In this document: in pieces, positions 1-5,044 of the stretch
Layout of the letters: the number at the start of each line of letters is the position of its first letter
Position numbering within the stretch: the stretch's first letter is position 1
NCBI GenBank assembly: GCA_013415595.1
Contig: JAAEEW010000080.1
Span: 1 to 11,901 of the forward strand
Direction of reading: 5' to 3'
Length of the DNA stretch: 11,901 nt
Source: Methanosarcinales archaeon
GTDB taxonomy: Archaea; Halobacteriota; Methanosarcinia; Methanotrichales; Methanotrichaceae
Notes under the pieces: model-generated
Database searches by the model: none
The model's input: the letters and a program-made list of their open reading frames with translations, nothing else
Told to the model about the DNA's origin: nothing
Made by a program: the position numbers and the translations under genes

Positions 1-353
1 CCGTAGACCCCGCTCAGGTAAACGACGCAGATCAGCCTCCCGTAAGAATCCCGGCCGTTCCCGGAGGCGTCATCGATGTCCAGGAATGCCCGCTTGTTCA
101 ACAGCACGGCCGAGGTGAGATCCTTGGCCAGCAGCCCCTCCGAGGTGGATATCTCCGGAGAGTCGACGTCTGCCATCCTGACCCGCTCGATGCTGCCCAT
201 GATCCGGGGGTCTCCCTTCTCCATGTTGATATCGACGGTATCCCCGTCCACCACGTTCACCACCACGCCGTAGGCCTCGTCCCTCGCGGCCAGCGCATCC
301 AGGGGCAGAAGCGCGACCATGAGGAGCAGAGCAATGATTGCCTTTGACCTCAT
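1..353 (-). CDS. Secreted staphylococcal-nuclease-like (SNase/TNase) protein, N-terminal part
   Basis: Probable exported, calcium-dependent phosphodiesterase that would cleave DNA or RNA outside the cell. The ATG at 353 is followed by a signal peptide (about residues 1-22, ending ALPLDALA-like before ARDEA). The SNase domain then begins: VDGDT at 35-39, ERVRMADVDSPE at 56-67, and DSYGR at 102-106. Against S. aureus nuclease, R59, D64, E67 and R106 fall where R35, D40, E43 and R87 would be, and D38 where D21 would be, so the catalytic set looks complete. The gene runs off the left window edge after about 117 codons, so any C-terminal domain (for example lamin-tail) is unseen. No clear Shine-Dalgarno precedes the ATG. 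A weak A/T-rich box at 377-389 could give a short leader. Family assignment is firm; activity is inferred. Confidence 0.85.
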   Translation of the reverse strand, partial: MRSKAIIALLLMVALLPLDALAARDEAYGVVVNVVDGDTVDINMEKGDPRIMGSIERVRMADVDSPEISTSEGLLAKDLTSAVLLNKRAFLDIDDASGNGRDSYGRLICVVYLSGVY

Positions 354-444
354 CCTGAAGTATCCATACGCTGCATTTATGAATAATTTGCCATTGGCTG
401 CTGGCAGCCAGTCGGTTTGTCTGCTGGTTTATCAGCCTGTTAGC

Positions 445-482
445 CCCCCAATTTCGTCTGCCACCCCCAATTTCGTCTGCCA
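445..482. repeat. Perfect tandem 19-bp repeat, two copies
   Basis: The unit CCCCCAATTTCGTCTGCCA occurs at 445-463 and again, base for base, at 464-482. A degenerate third copy (GTTTTGTCTGTCCA) follows at 483-496, and a related GTTTGTCTGCTGG lies at 415-427. The pattern suggests a small minisatellite that expanded by slippage or unequal recombination. The spacing has no unique spacers, so it is not a CRISPR array. Confidence 0.8.
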
Positions 483-582
483 GTTTTGTCTGTCCATTAG
501 CCTGACCACCATCTTCCGTCCTGTCAGCAGATCTCCACCCCCCATCACCAGCGACCATGAGGGAGCTGACAGGGGTGGCTGA

Positions 583-642
583 CCCTTCGCCGGCGGCACT
601 GAGACTGCAGTTAAGTGGCTGGCTGAAGGGGATGGTGCCGCC
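583..642. other. Crossing inverted repeats (possible pseudoknotted RNA element)
   Basis: GGCGGCAC at 592-599 is exactly complementary to GTGCCGCC at 635-642. CCCTTC at 583-588 is complementary to GAAGGG at 625-630, which lies inside the loop of the first stem, so the two helices cross. If transcribed, the segment could form an H-type pseudoknot with a long loop. No promoter is obvious next to it, so this could also be chance in GC-rich DNA. Confidence 0.3.
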
Positions 643-681
643 CGCCAGGGAGTAGCAAAATAGATCGACGAGCGGTCAATC

Positions 682-699
682 TAGTAGTAGTGATAATAG
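682..699 (+). other. Run of six consecutive stop codons (copy 1)
   Basis: Reading the plus strand in one frame gives TAG TAG TAG TGA TAA TAG, then ATA and another TGA. An 18-base sequence matching it at 16 positions occurs on the minus strand at 8260-8277. Function is unknown; the shared sequence suggests a recurrent element rather than a translation device. Confidence 0.6.
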
Positions 700-894
700 A
701 TATGAGTAGATGAGCCTCGCGGGGTGAAAGTGATCACCTCATTCCCGGCCAAAGATTGCCCCTGCCGGAGCCTGGCTATTTCAGTGGAAGAGGACCTGCC
801 AGAGGGCACTGACCGCTCATCTGACAAAACTGCATTTCTGTATTTACATGATCCAGGTTTCTTGCTTTAATAGATCCTCTTTTAGTCGAAAAAC

Positions 895-909
895 CGAAAA
901 GTATTTATG
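895..909 (+). promoter_or_regulatory. Archaeal promoter (BRE + TATA box) for the candidate RNA
   Basis: Purine-rich CGAAAA (895-900, BRE-like) sits directly before TATTTATG (902-909), a good archaeal box A. A second A/T-rich stretch ATTTAATA lies at 911-918. With the usual spacing of about 25 bases, transcription would start near 928-935, just at the 5' strand of the long-range helix described in the next entry. Confidence 0.55.
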
Positions 910-927
910 TATTTAATAATCATAGAT

Positions 928-1126
928 GATGTTTGGTCGCCGCATCTCAGGTGGTCGCGGAATGGCTCTATATGAAAACTCTGGCGGCCAGCAAGGTGCA
1001 TGCTACTAACCGGCCCAGCATGCGGTCGCATAATCAGCTTTCACCGCTTTTGGTGAAGCCCGTGGCCGGAGACGGGATGCGGCATCCTCTCTCTTAGATT
1101 ATCGAGCGCTGGCGCCTCGATATTTT
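928..1126 (+). ncRNA. Candidate structured non-coding RNA, family not recognised
   Basis: No open frame of note crosses this stretch, yet it is rich in complementary segments. GCCGCATC (939-946) pairs exactly with GATGCGGC (1076-1083), enclosing about 130 bases. Inside are: TGGTCGC (952-958) with GCGGCCA (984-990); GCATGCT (998-1004) with AGCATGC (1017-1023); GCTTTCACC (1037-1045) with GGTGAAGC (1052-1059), one bulge; and CCCGT (1059-1063 region) with ACGGG (1072-1076 region). A separate hairpin ATCGAG/CTCGAT (1101-1121), followed by a T-rich stretch, could terminate it. A TATA box lies at the expected distance upstream. I checked by eye for tRNA, RNase P, SRP RNA, cobalamin and fluoride riboswitch cores and found none, although ACCGGCCCAG (1009-1018) resembles a short piece of SRP helix 8. 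It could alternatively be a long leader of the gene starting at 1249. Confidence 0.5.
1101..1126 (+). terminator. Terminator-like hairpin ending the candidate RNA
   Basis: ATCGAG (1101-1106) pairs with CTCGAT (1116-1121). After a one-base bulge, GC/GC extends the helix around a four-base UGGC loop. The sequence ATTTTC follows at once. Archaeal termination depends mainly on the U-rich stretch, which is short here, so this is moderate evidence. Confidence 0.4.
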
Positions 1127-1248
1127 CAGCACCTCCAGCATCTGAGACCCCGGATTGGAGAGACCCCAGATATCTGCCATGCCCGGCAGGAAGGGAAAGG
1201 AAAAGGGTTTCAATCCAGGATCAAAAAAGGCATTCCGGGGTTTTTTCG

Positions 1249-1605
1249 TTGAGGAGAATTGCCATCGAGGTCGAGGGAAAGGGAAGAGCGCTCATGGAGC
1301 TGGACCGGAGAAATGTGAAGACGGCGGATGCGGTTTACGACATCCTGCCCATCCGGGCCAGGGCCAGCGTCTGGCTGGATGAGATCTACTTCGCGATTCC
1401 TCTGGAGCTGGAGGACGAAAATCCGTCTCCTGCATCCAGCAGGGACGACATATCCTACTGGTCCCCGGGACCGGCCTTCTGCATCTTCCTTGGAAACAGC
1501 CAGCCCTACTCGCCGGTGAACCACATCGGCCGTCTGACGGAGGGCCGTGACCTTCTCTTGAATGTGCAGGAAGGCGATTGGATATCGTTAAGTATAGCTG
1601 AGTAG
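1249..1605 (+). CDS. Cyclophilin-like fold protein (PF04126-type, DUF369)
   Basis: A 118-residue protein of the small cyclophilin-like beta-barrel family found in archaea and some bacteria; its biochemical role is not established, and peptidyl-prolyl isomerase activity should not be assumed. The family signature is the stretch DDISYWSPGPAFCIFLG at 66-82; DEIYFAIP (44-51), the N-terminal strand IAIEVEGKGRALMEL and VNHIGR (90-95) also fit. The length is normal for the family. The start is TTG at 1249: no ATG or GTG lies in frame between it and about 1141, and the protein then begins MRRIAIEVEG as homologues do. A GAGGAG lies just inside the start, not before it, so initiation is unclear. The gene is 22 bases upstream of the flavodoxin gene on the same strand and is probably co-transcribed with it. 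Confidence 0.8.
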   Translation: MRRIAIEVEGKGRALMELDRRNVKTADAVYDILPIRARASVWLDEIYFAIPLELEDENPSPASSRDDISYWSPGPAFCIFLGNSQPYSPVNHIGRLTEGRDLLLNVQEGDWISLSIAE

Positions 1606-1627
1606 AGGAGGAAACGAGGCGACGATT

Positions 1628-2110
1628 ATGACAAAAGTGCTGGTAGGATATTACTCTCAGACCGGGAACACTGCCCGGATGGCTGGAGCAGTGGCTGAGG
1701 GAGCCAGGTCCGCAGGGGCGGAAGTGACCCTGAAGAAGGTGGAGGAGGTCACCCTGGACGATCTGGTGGCCGCCGACGGGATAATCATCGGATCGCCAAC
1801 CTACTACGCCCAGATGGCGGCTCAGGTCAAGATGCTCTTCGATAGATCCTCGGAGATCAGGGGCCGCCTGGAGAATAAGGTGGGCGCGGCCTTCACCTCC
1901 TCGGCCAGCCCGGAGGGGGGCAACCAGACCACCCTGATCTCCATCCTGGAGTGCATGATCATCCATGCCATGGCGGTGGTGGGAGATCCCATGGAGACCG
2001 GAGGCCACTTTGGAGCTATCGCTGTTGGTGACCCGGACCAGAGGTCCCTGGAGACCTGCCGCAAGACCGGGGCCCGGGTGGCCAGACTGGCGGCAAAGCT
2101 CTCCTCCTGA
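1628..2110 (+). CDS. WrbA-like flavodoxin family protein
   Basis: A 160-residue FMN-binding flavodoxin-fold protein, probably a soluble NAD(P)H:quinone oxidoreductase or electron-transfer flavoprotein of the WrbA/NQO type. The FMN phosphate loop SQTGNT is at 10-15 after the first strand VLVGYY. GSPTYYAQM (55-63) matches the second FMN loop, and SASPEGGNQTT (92-102) followed by IIHAMAVVGDP matches the WrbA loop that contacts the flavin ring. GGHFGA (125-130) is also typical. Partner and substrate cannot be read from sequence; in methanogens such proteins are usually linked to oxidative-stress protection. A GAGG at 1616-1619 lies eight bases before the ATG, and a stronger GAGGAGG sits farther back at 1605-1611. 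It follows the cyclophilin-like gene by 22 bases. Confidence 0.85.
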   Translation: MTKVLVGYYSQTGNTARMAGAVAEGARSAGAEVTLKKVEEVTLDDLVAADGIIIGSPTYYAQMAAQVKMLFDRSSEIRGRLENKVGAAFTSSASPEGGNQTTLISILECMIIHAMAVVGDPMETGGHFGAIAVGDPDQRSLETCRKTGARVARLAAKLSS

Positions 2111-2112
2111 GA

Positions 2113-2160
2113 GCCCTTTTCGGCCTATTTCTTTCCGGTTCGCCCAAATCGGGGAACCGA
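2113..2160 (+). terminator. Probable terminator after the flavodoxin gene
   Basis: A T-rich stretch (2117-2134) follows the stop codon. It is followed by a hairpin in which CGGTTC (2136-2141) pairs with GAACCG (2154-2159) and CCC with GGG inside, loop AAATC. In archaea the T-rich tract alone can terminate transcription, so the order is acceptable. This would separate the 1249-2110 unit from the isomerase gene, which has its own promoter. Confidence 0.4.
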
Positions 2161-2173
2161 AGGGCCGGGATTA

Positions 2174-2199
2174 TGAAATATATATGTATATTATATAAC
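2174..2199 (+). promoter_or_regulatory. TATA-box promoter of the R15P isomerase gene
   Basis: A long A/T-rich block in otherwise GC-rich DNA contains overlapping TATATATG and TATTATATAA boxes. Placed 44-69 bases before the ATG, it would give a leader of roughly 20-40 bases that contains the GAG-repeat Shine-Dalgarno. Confidence 0.65.
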
Positions 2200-2219
2200 A
2201 ATCTGAATCCGAAAACTTC

Positions 2220-2240
2220 GAGGAGGAGGAGGAGGAGGAG
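2220..2240 (+). promoter_or_regulatory. (GAG)7 trinucleotide repeat forming the Shine-Dalgarno region
   Basis: Seven uninterrupted GAG units end two bases before the ATG at 2243. Several registers of GGAGG are therefore available at spacings from about 4 to 17 bases. The repeat could change length by slippage, which would shift the number of binding registers; this effect is inferred. Confidence 0.7.
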
Positions 2241-2242
2241 AC

Positions 2243-3175
2243 ATGAATCAGGTTGAAGATACTGCCCAAAAGATCAGCACCATGGAGATCAGGGGGGCAG
2301 GACGAATCGCCAGGGCGGCGGCAGAGGCCCTGCGGGACCATGCCTCAAAGATGGAGGCGTCCAGCCTGGAGGAGTTCGACTCCTCTCTATCCAGGGCGGC
2401 ACAGACTCTCCTGAAGACCAGGCCTACAGCAGTATCCCTCTCCAACGCGGTGATGATGGTCATTCGCTATCAGGGTGGAGAGGTGGAGGCGGCCAGGCAG
2501 TCGGTGGTGGACAACGCCAGCCGGTTCATCGAGAGCTCTTTAAGGGCCGTGGAGCAGATCGGGGAGATCGGAAGCCGCCGCATCAGAAATGGGGACACCG
2601 TCCTCACCCCCTGCAACTCCGACGCCGCGCTGTGGATAATCGAGACCGCTAACCGCCAGGGAAAGGATATCACCGTCCTGGCCACCGAGTCCCGCCCCCG
2701 CTACCAGGGCCATCTGACCATCCGCCGGCTGGAGAAGGCGGGAATTTCCACGGAGCTGATAGTGGATTCAGCAGTCAGAAGCGTGATCAACCAGGTGGAC
2801 CAGGTGGTGGTGGGAGCAGACGTGATAACGGTGAACGGCACCCTGGTCAACAAGATCGGCACCTCCCAGATAGCCCTCTGCGCCCACGAGGCCCGGACCA
2901 GCTTCATGGTGGCCGCGGAGACCTACAAGTTCAGCCCCCACACCATCATGGGCGACCTGGTGGTGATCGAGGAGCGCAGCCCCGAGGAGGTGCTGCCCGA
3001 CATCTCCCAGTTCCGCCACGTCCGGGTCCGAAACCCGGCCTTCGACGTGACCCCCCACCAGTACATCGACGTCATCTGCACCGAGGTGGGAGCCATTCCC
3101 CCGGAGATGAGCTACCTGATAATAAAGGAGAAGCTGGGCTGGGAGCTGGGGAAGGCCACCGGGCATCAGCCCTGA
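2243..3175 (+). CDS. Ribose-1,5-bisphosphate isomerase (e2b2 / aIF2B-like family)
   Basis: Converts ribose 1,5-bisphosphate to ribulose 1,5-bisphosphate, the step between AMP phosphorylase and type III Rubisco in the archaeal AMP pathway. The 310-residue protein has the eIF2B-like fold. The motif LTPCNSDAA places a cysteine at 124, and VGADVITVNGTLVNKIGTSQ places an aspartate at 193; the 69-residue spacing equals that of the catalytic Cys133 and Asp202 of the Thermococcus kodakarensis enzyme. RNPAFDVTP (263-271) is another family hallmark. The helical N-terminal domain (1-110) is complete. Some members are annotated as eIF2B alpha/beta/delta subunits, but the Cys-Asp pair favours the isomerase. 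No other gene of the pathway lies in the window. It has its own promoter and converges on the next gene, the stops being 22 bases apart. Confidence 0.92.
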   Translation: MNQVEDTAQKISTMEIRGAGRIARAAAEALRDHASKMEASSLEEFDSSLSRAAQTLLKTRPTAVSLSNAVMMVIRYQGGEVEAARQSVVDNASRFIESSLRAVEQIGEIGSRRIRNGDTVLTPCNSDAALWIIETANRQGKDITVLATESRPRYQGHLTIRRLEKAGISTELIVDSAVRSVINQVDQVVVGADVITVNGTLVNKIGTSQIALCAHEARTSFMVAAETYKFSPHTIMGDLVVIEERSPEEVLPDISQFRHVRVRNPAFDVTPHQYIDVICTEVGAIPPEMSYLIIKEKLGWELGKATGHQP

Positions 3176-3197
3176 ACCGATCCCCTCCGCCGGGCAG

Positions 3198-3803
3198 CTA
3201 AAGGGCCAGCCTTCTGGAGGCCAGCACCAGGGCCAGGACGGCCAGGGCCGCTCCGGGACCGGGGGACTTCTCCTCCGGCTGGGCCTGCCCTTCTGCCTGC
3301 TCCTCAGCCGGCACTTCGGCCTCCGGTTGGGCCTGTGTCACCTCAGCGGTCGCTTCCGCCCCTTCCTGCTCAGTCGCTGCCGACGCCTCCGCTGCAGCGG
3401 GCGCCGGCACATCATCCAGAGTGGGCCGCTCCACCACCACATCAATTCTGCGGTAGTTGGCCGGAGAGCCCTTGGCCGCAAAGCCGATGTCGAAGTTGTA
3501 GTTGCCGGGCACTATGTTTCCTGCGGCCAGGGTCAGGTTGAATTTCACCTTGCCCCCCTGGTAGACGTATTTGGCGCTCCCTTCGTCCTTGATCCACAGG
3601 CCCTGGGTGAGTCCCCGGTAAATCAGCCTGGCATACTCGCCATCTCCGCCCTGGTTCTGGACGGTTATGGTGAAGTTGGCCTCGCCACAGGCGGACACGT
3701 GAACAGTGGGCGCCTCTATCACCCTCATGAAGGCAGAGCCGGCCGCCGGATCTGCCAGAATGGCCAGAATGAGGAGGATTGGGAGGAAAGCAATTCTTTT
3801 CAT
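3198..3803 (-). CDS. Secreted surface protein with beta-sandwich domain and archaeosortase-type (PGPG) C-terminal signal
   Basis: A 201-residue exported protein of unknown function. From the ATG at 3803, residues 1-22 form a signal peptide (MKRIAFLPILLILAILADPAAG). Residues 26-128 are a predicted beta-sandwich resembling NEW3/Ig-like modules, with two N-glycosylation sequons (N43, N89). Residues 130-178 are a low-complexity Ala/Glu/Pro/Gln linker, likely an extended wall-crossing spacer. The end is a tripartite sorting signal: SPGPG (180-184), a hydrophobic segment (185-195) and RR (197-198). This resembles PGF-CTERM tails cut and lipid-anchored by archaeosortase A, but with PGPG in place of PGF. 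A GGAGAAG lies about 12 bases before the start. The open frame continues upstream to 4034, but the signal peptide fixes the start. Surface location is inferred. Confidence 0.75.
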   Translation of the reverse strand: MKRIAFLPILLILAILADPAAGSAFMRVIEAPTVHVSACGEANFTITVQNQGGDGEYARLIYRGLTQGLWIKDEGSAKYVYQGGKVKFNLTLAAGNIVPGNYNFDIGFAAKGSPANYRRIDVVVERPTLDDVPAPAAAEASAATEQEGAEATAEVTQAQPEAEVPAEEQAEGQAQPEEKSPGPGAALAVLALVLASRRLAL

Positions 3804-3968
3804 GATTTTATATCTTCTCCGGACAATGATAAAGATCTTTCGCAACGTCAAAAGCTTGCCGTCCAGGATGCGGCCTGATCCCGGGCACGGCCGGACCCAA
3901 CTGAAAAGATGGCCCCCACAGAGCTCCTGGGATTTTAGAGGGAGCTTTTGCATTAAGAAGGATTGCTG

Positions 3969-4020
3969 GAAAAAAGAGAAGAGGAAGTTGCGCCGGGCAT
4001 GAATAGGAACGCCCGGCGCG
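3969..4020 (-). terminator. Strong terminator downstream of the glycoprotein gene
   Basis: Read on the minus strand, GCGCCGGGC and GCCCGGCGC (3990-3998 and 4011-4019) form a perfect 9-bp GC-rich stem with a 12-base loop. A pyrimidine-rich tract ending in TTTTTT (3970-3975) follows. It lies about 70 bases after the stop of the gene ending at 4087 and before the start of the gene at 3803, so those two surface-protein genes are probably separate units. Confidence 0.65.
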
Positions 4021-4086
4021 AAGTTAATCGGCATTCTATCCCCTCTCCGGGGATCCTGCTCAGAGGATCTATCCCTTCTTAGAGGA

Positions 4087-4857
4087 TCACAGACCGGATC
4101 CGCCCATTCCCGGAGGTATCATGGACACCGGCGAGGAGAAGATCCTGTCCTTGTCCTTGGATACGTCGTGGAACTCGGTGGTCCCGCCAAGCTGCACCGG
4201 GGCGCTGGACTGGTTGTTGGCCTCGGTTGTCGGAGTCTCGGCAGGCGGTGCAACCTCAGTCGTGGCTACGGCGGCCGGAGTGTACCCGGAAGTCTCGGGG
4301 TTGATCCACTCGGCGGTGAATGTGCCCATGCCGGTCTTGCCCCTGGTGTTGTAGACGGAGTACTTGCCGGTCATGGCCTCGTTGCTGAAAGTCCCTTCCA
4401 TGAAGATCGGCACCATGACCTCGCCCTTCAGAGCGGTCAATACCAGTTGAACCTGATCTCCCTGCACCCTGCCCACCACTACGGCGTTCCAGGGCTCACT
4501 GCCCTCGTACTTGGCAGCTCCGAACAGCTCCTCGCTGCTCTGGTTGAGGGCCATGTTCACTCTCTCCGCGCCCTGCAGGTCCACAAACCAGATGCCCTGG
4601 AGCTGTGGAATCACCGGAATCTCGGGGACGGTCGCATTCACAGCGGTCGCGTTCTCAGAGGTTGCGTTCCCAGATGTCGCGTTGCCGGTATCGTTTTCTG
4701 CGAGGACCTCTGTCTCGTTGGCTGCCTGGTCGGCTACTGCAGCCTCGTCGCTGACTGGAGCCTCGACCTCGTCACCCGCATCCTCGGCCATGGCCAGGCC
4801 GGATAGAACGAAGACCAGCAGCACCGAAAGACTTAGCTTTCTCAATCCCAAACTCAT
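4087..4857 (-). CDS. Secreted, heavily N-glycosylated protein of unknown function
   Basis: A 256-residue exported protein, family not recognised. Residues 1-24 form a signal peptide ending AMA. An acidic stretch (25-46) leads into a stalk in which six Asn-X-Thr sequons are packed in 30 residues (N47, 55, 59, 64, 69, 74), four of them near-identical NAT units that are also visible as a DNA repeat. Residues about 84-190 look like an all-beta barrel (GIWFVDLQGAERV, WNAVVVGRV, VQLVLTAL, GKYSVYN), loosely lipocalin-like. Two more sequons are at N105 and N215; the C-terminus is Pro/Thr-rich and lacks a membrane anchor. The start is uncertain: ATG 4857 gives the best signal peptide but has GGAGG only one base before it; ATG 4884 and GTG 4890 are in-frame alternatives. 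A TATA-like box lies at 4947-4962. Confidence 0.75.
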   Translation of the reverse strand: MSLGLRKLSLSVLLVFVLSGLAMAEDAGDEVEAPVSDEAAVADQAANETEVLAENDTGNATSGNATSENATAVNATVPEIPVIPQLQGIWFVDLQGAERVNMALNQSSEELFGAAKYEGSEPWNAVVVGRVQGDQVQLVLTALKGEVMVPIFMEGTFSNEAMTGKYSVYNTRGKTGMGTFTAEWINPETSGYTPAAVATTEVAPPAETPTTEANNQSSAPVQLGGTTEFHDVSKDKDRIFSSPVSMIPPGMGGSGL

Positions 4858-4946
4858 GCCTCCATACTCTGTACCCACTCTCATACCCACACTCGGACAG
4901 ATGTCATCGTCATTTGACTATGTCCGCCCCCTACAAGACACCTACC

Positions 4947-4962
4947 CTTTAATAAGTTTTCC
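4947..4962 (-). promoter_or_regulatory. TATA-like promoter of the glycoprotein gene
   Basis: On the minus strand the sequence reads AAAACTTATTAAAGGG, an acceptable archaeal box A in GC-rich surroundings. It is 63-105 bases before the candidate starts, so the mRNA would carry a leader of several tens of bases. Confidence 0.4.
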
Positions 4963-4994
4963 GTAGGCAGACAGCCCTGGGGCTCAGGAGGGAA

Positions 4995-5035
4995 CGATAA
5001 TCCCCTGCGGAAACGATCGACTTTGGTCGATTATC
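4995..5035 (-). other. Nested inverted repeats 3' of the class II photolyase gene
   Basis: GATAATC (4996-5002) is complementary to GATTATC (5029-5035). Overlapping the right arm is a compact hairpin, ATCGAC TTTG GTCGAT (5016-5031). The structure starts ten bases after the photolyase stop and could be a 3'-end stem, although no T-run follows on the minus strand. The two foldings exclude one another. Confidence 0.35.
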
Positions 5036-5044
5036 AGCCCCCGG

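Larger units (their letters stand above)
354..894. other. Intergenic region without a convincing protein gene
   Basis: About 540 bases between the nuclease gene and the candidate RNA. It holds a perfect tandem 19-bp repeat (445-482), crossing inverted repeats (583-642), a run of six stop codons (682-699) and the 8-bp palindrome GTGATCAC (729-736). A 49-codon open frame from GTG 724 to TAA 870 (start MKVITSFPAKDC) has no ribosome-binding site and no family I recognise. The open frame on the minus strand over 70-558 has skewed, repeat-driven composition and is not coding. This may be a graveyard of small elements or hold unrecognised RNAs. Confidence 0.5.

Noticed and set aside
70..558. Long open frame on the minus strand with Arg/Gly-rich product
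   Set aside because: It overlaps the nuclease gene in another frame, its composition follows the tandem repeat and GC bias, and it resembles no family.
724..870. 49-codon open frame from GTG (MKVITSFPAKDCPCRS...)
   Set aside because: There is no ribosome-binding site, no promoter at the right distance and no family similarity; it may be chance, though a decayed gene piece is possible.
1009..1018. ACCGGCCCAG, as in SRP RNA helix 8
   Set aside because: The rest of the conserved helix 8 sequence (GGAA...GGAGCAG) is absent, so this is not the 7S RNA gene.
1205..1220. GGGTTTCAATCCAGGA resembling a tRNA T-arm or an archaeal CRISPR repeat start
   Set aside because: No acceptor, D or anticodon arms surround it, and it occurs once with no spaced copies.
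3804..4034. In-frame upstream extension of the surface-protein gene (77 more residues)
   Set aside because: The signal peptide at the internal ATG 3803 and the terminator within 3969-4020 show that the extension is not translated.
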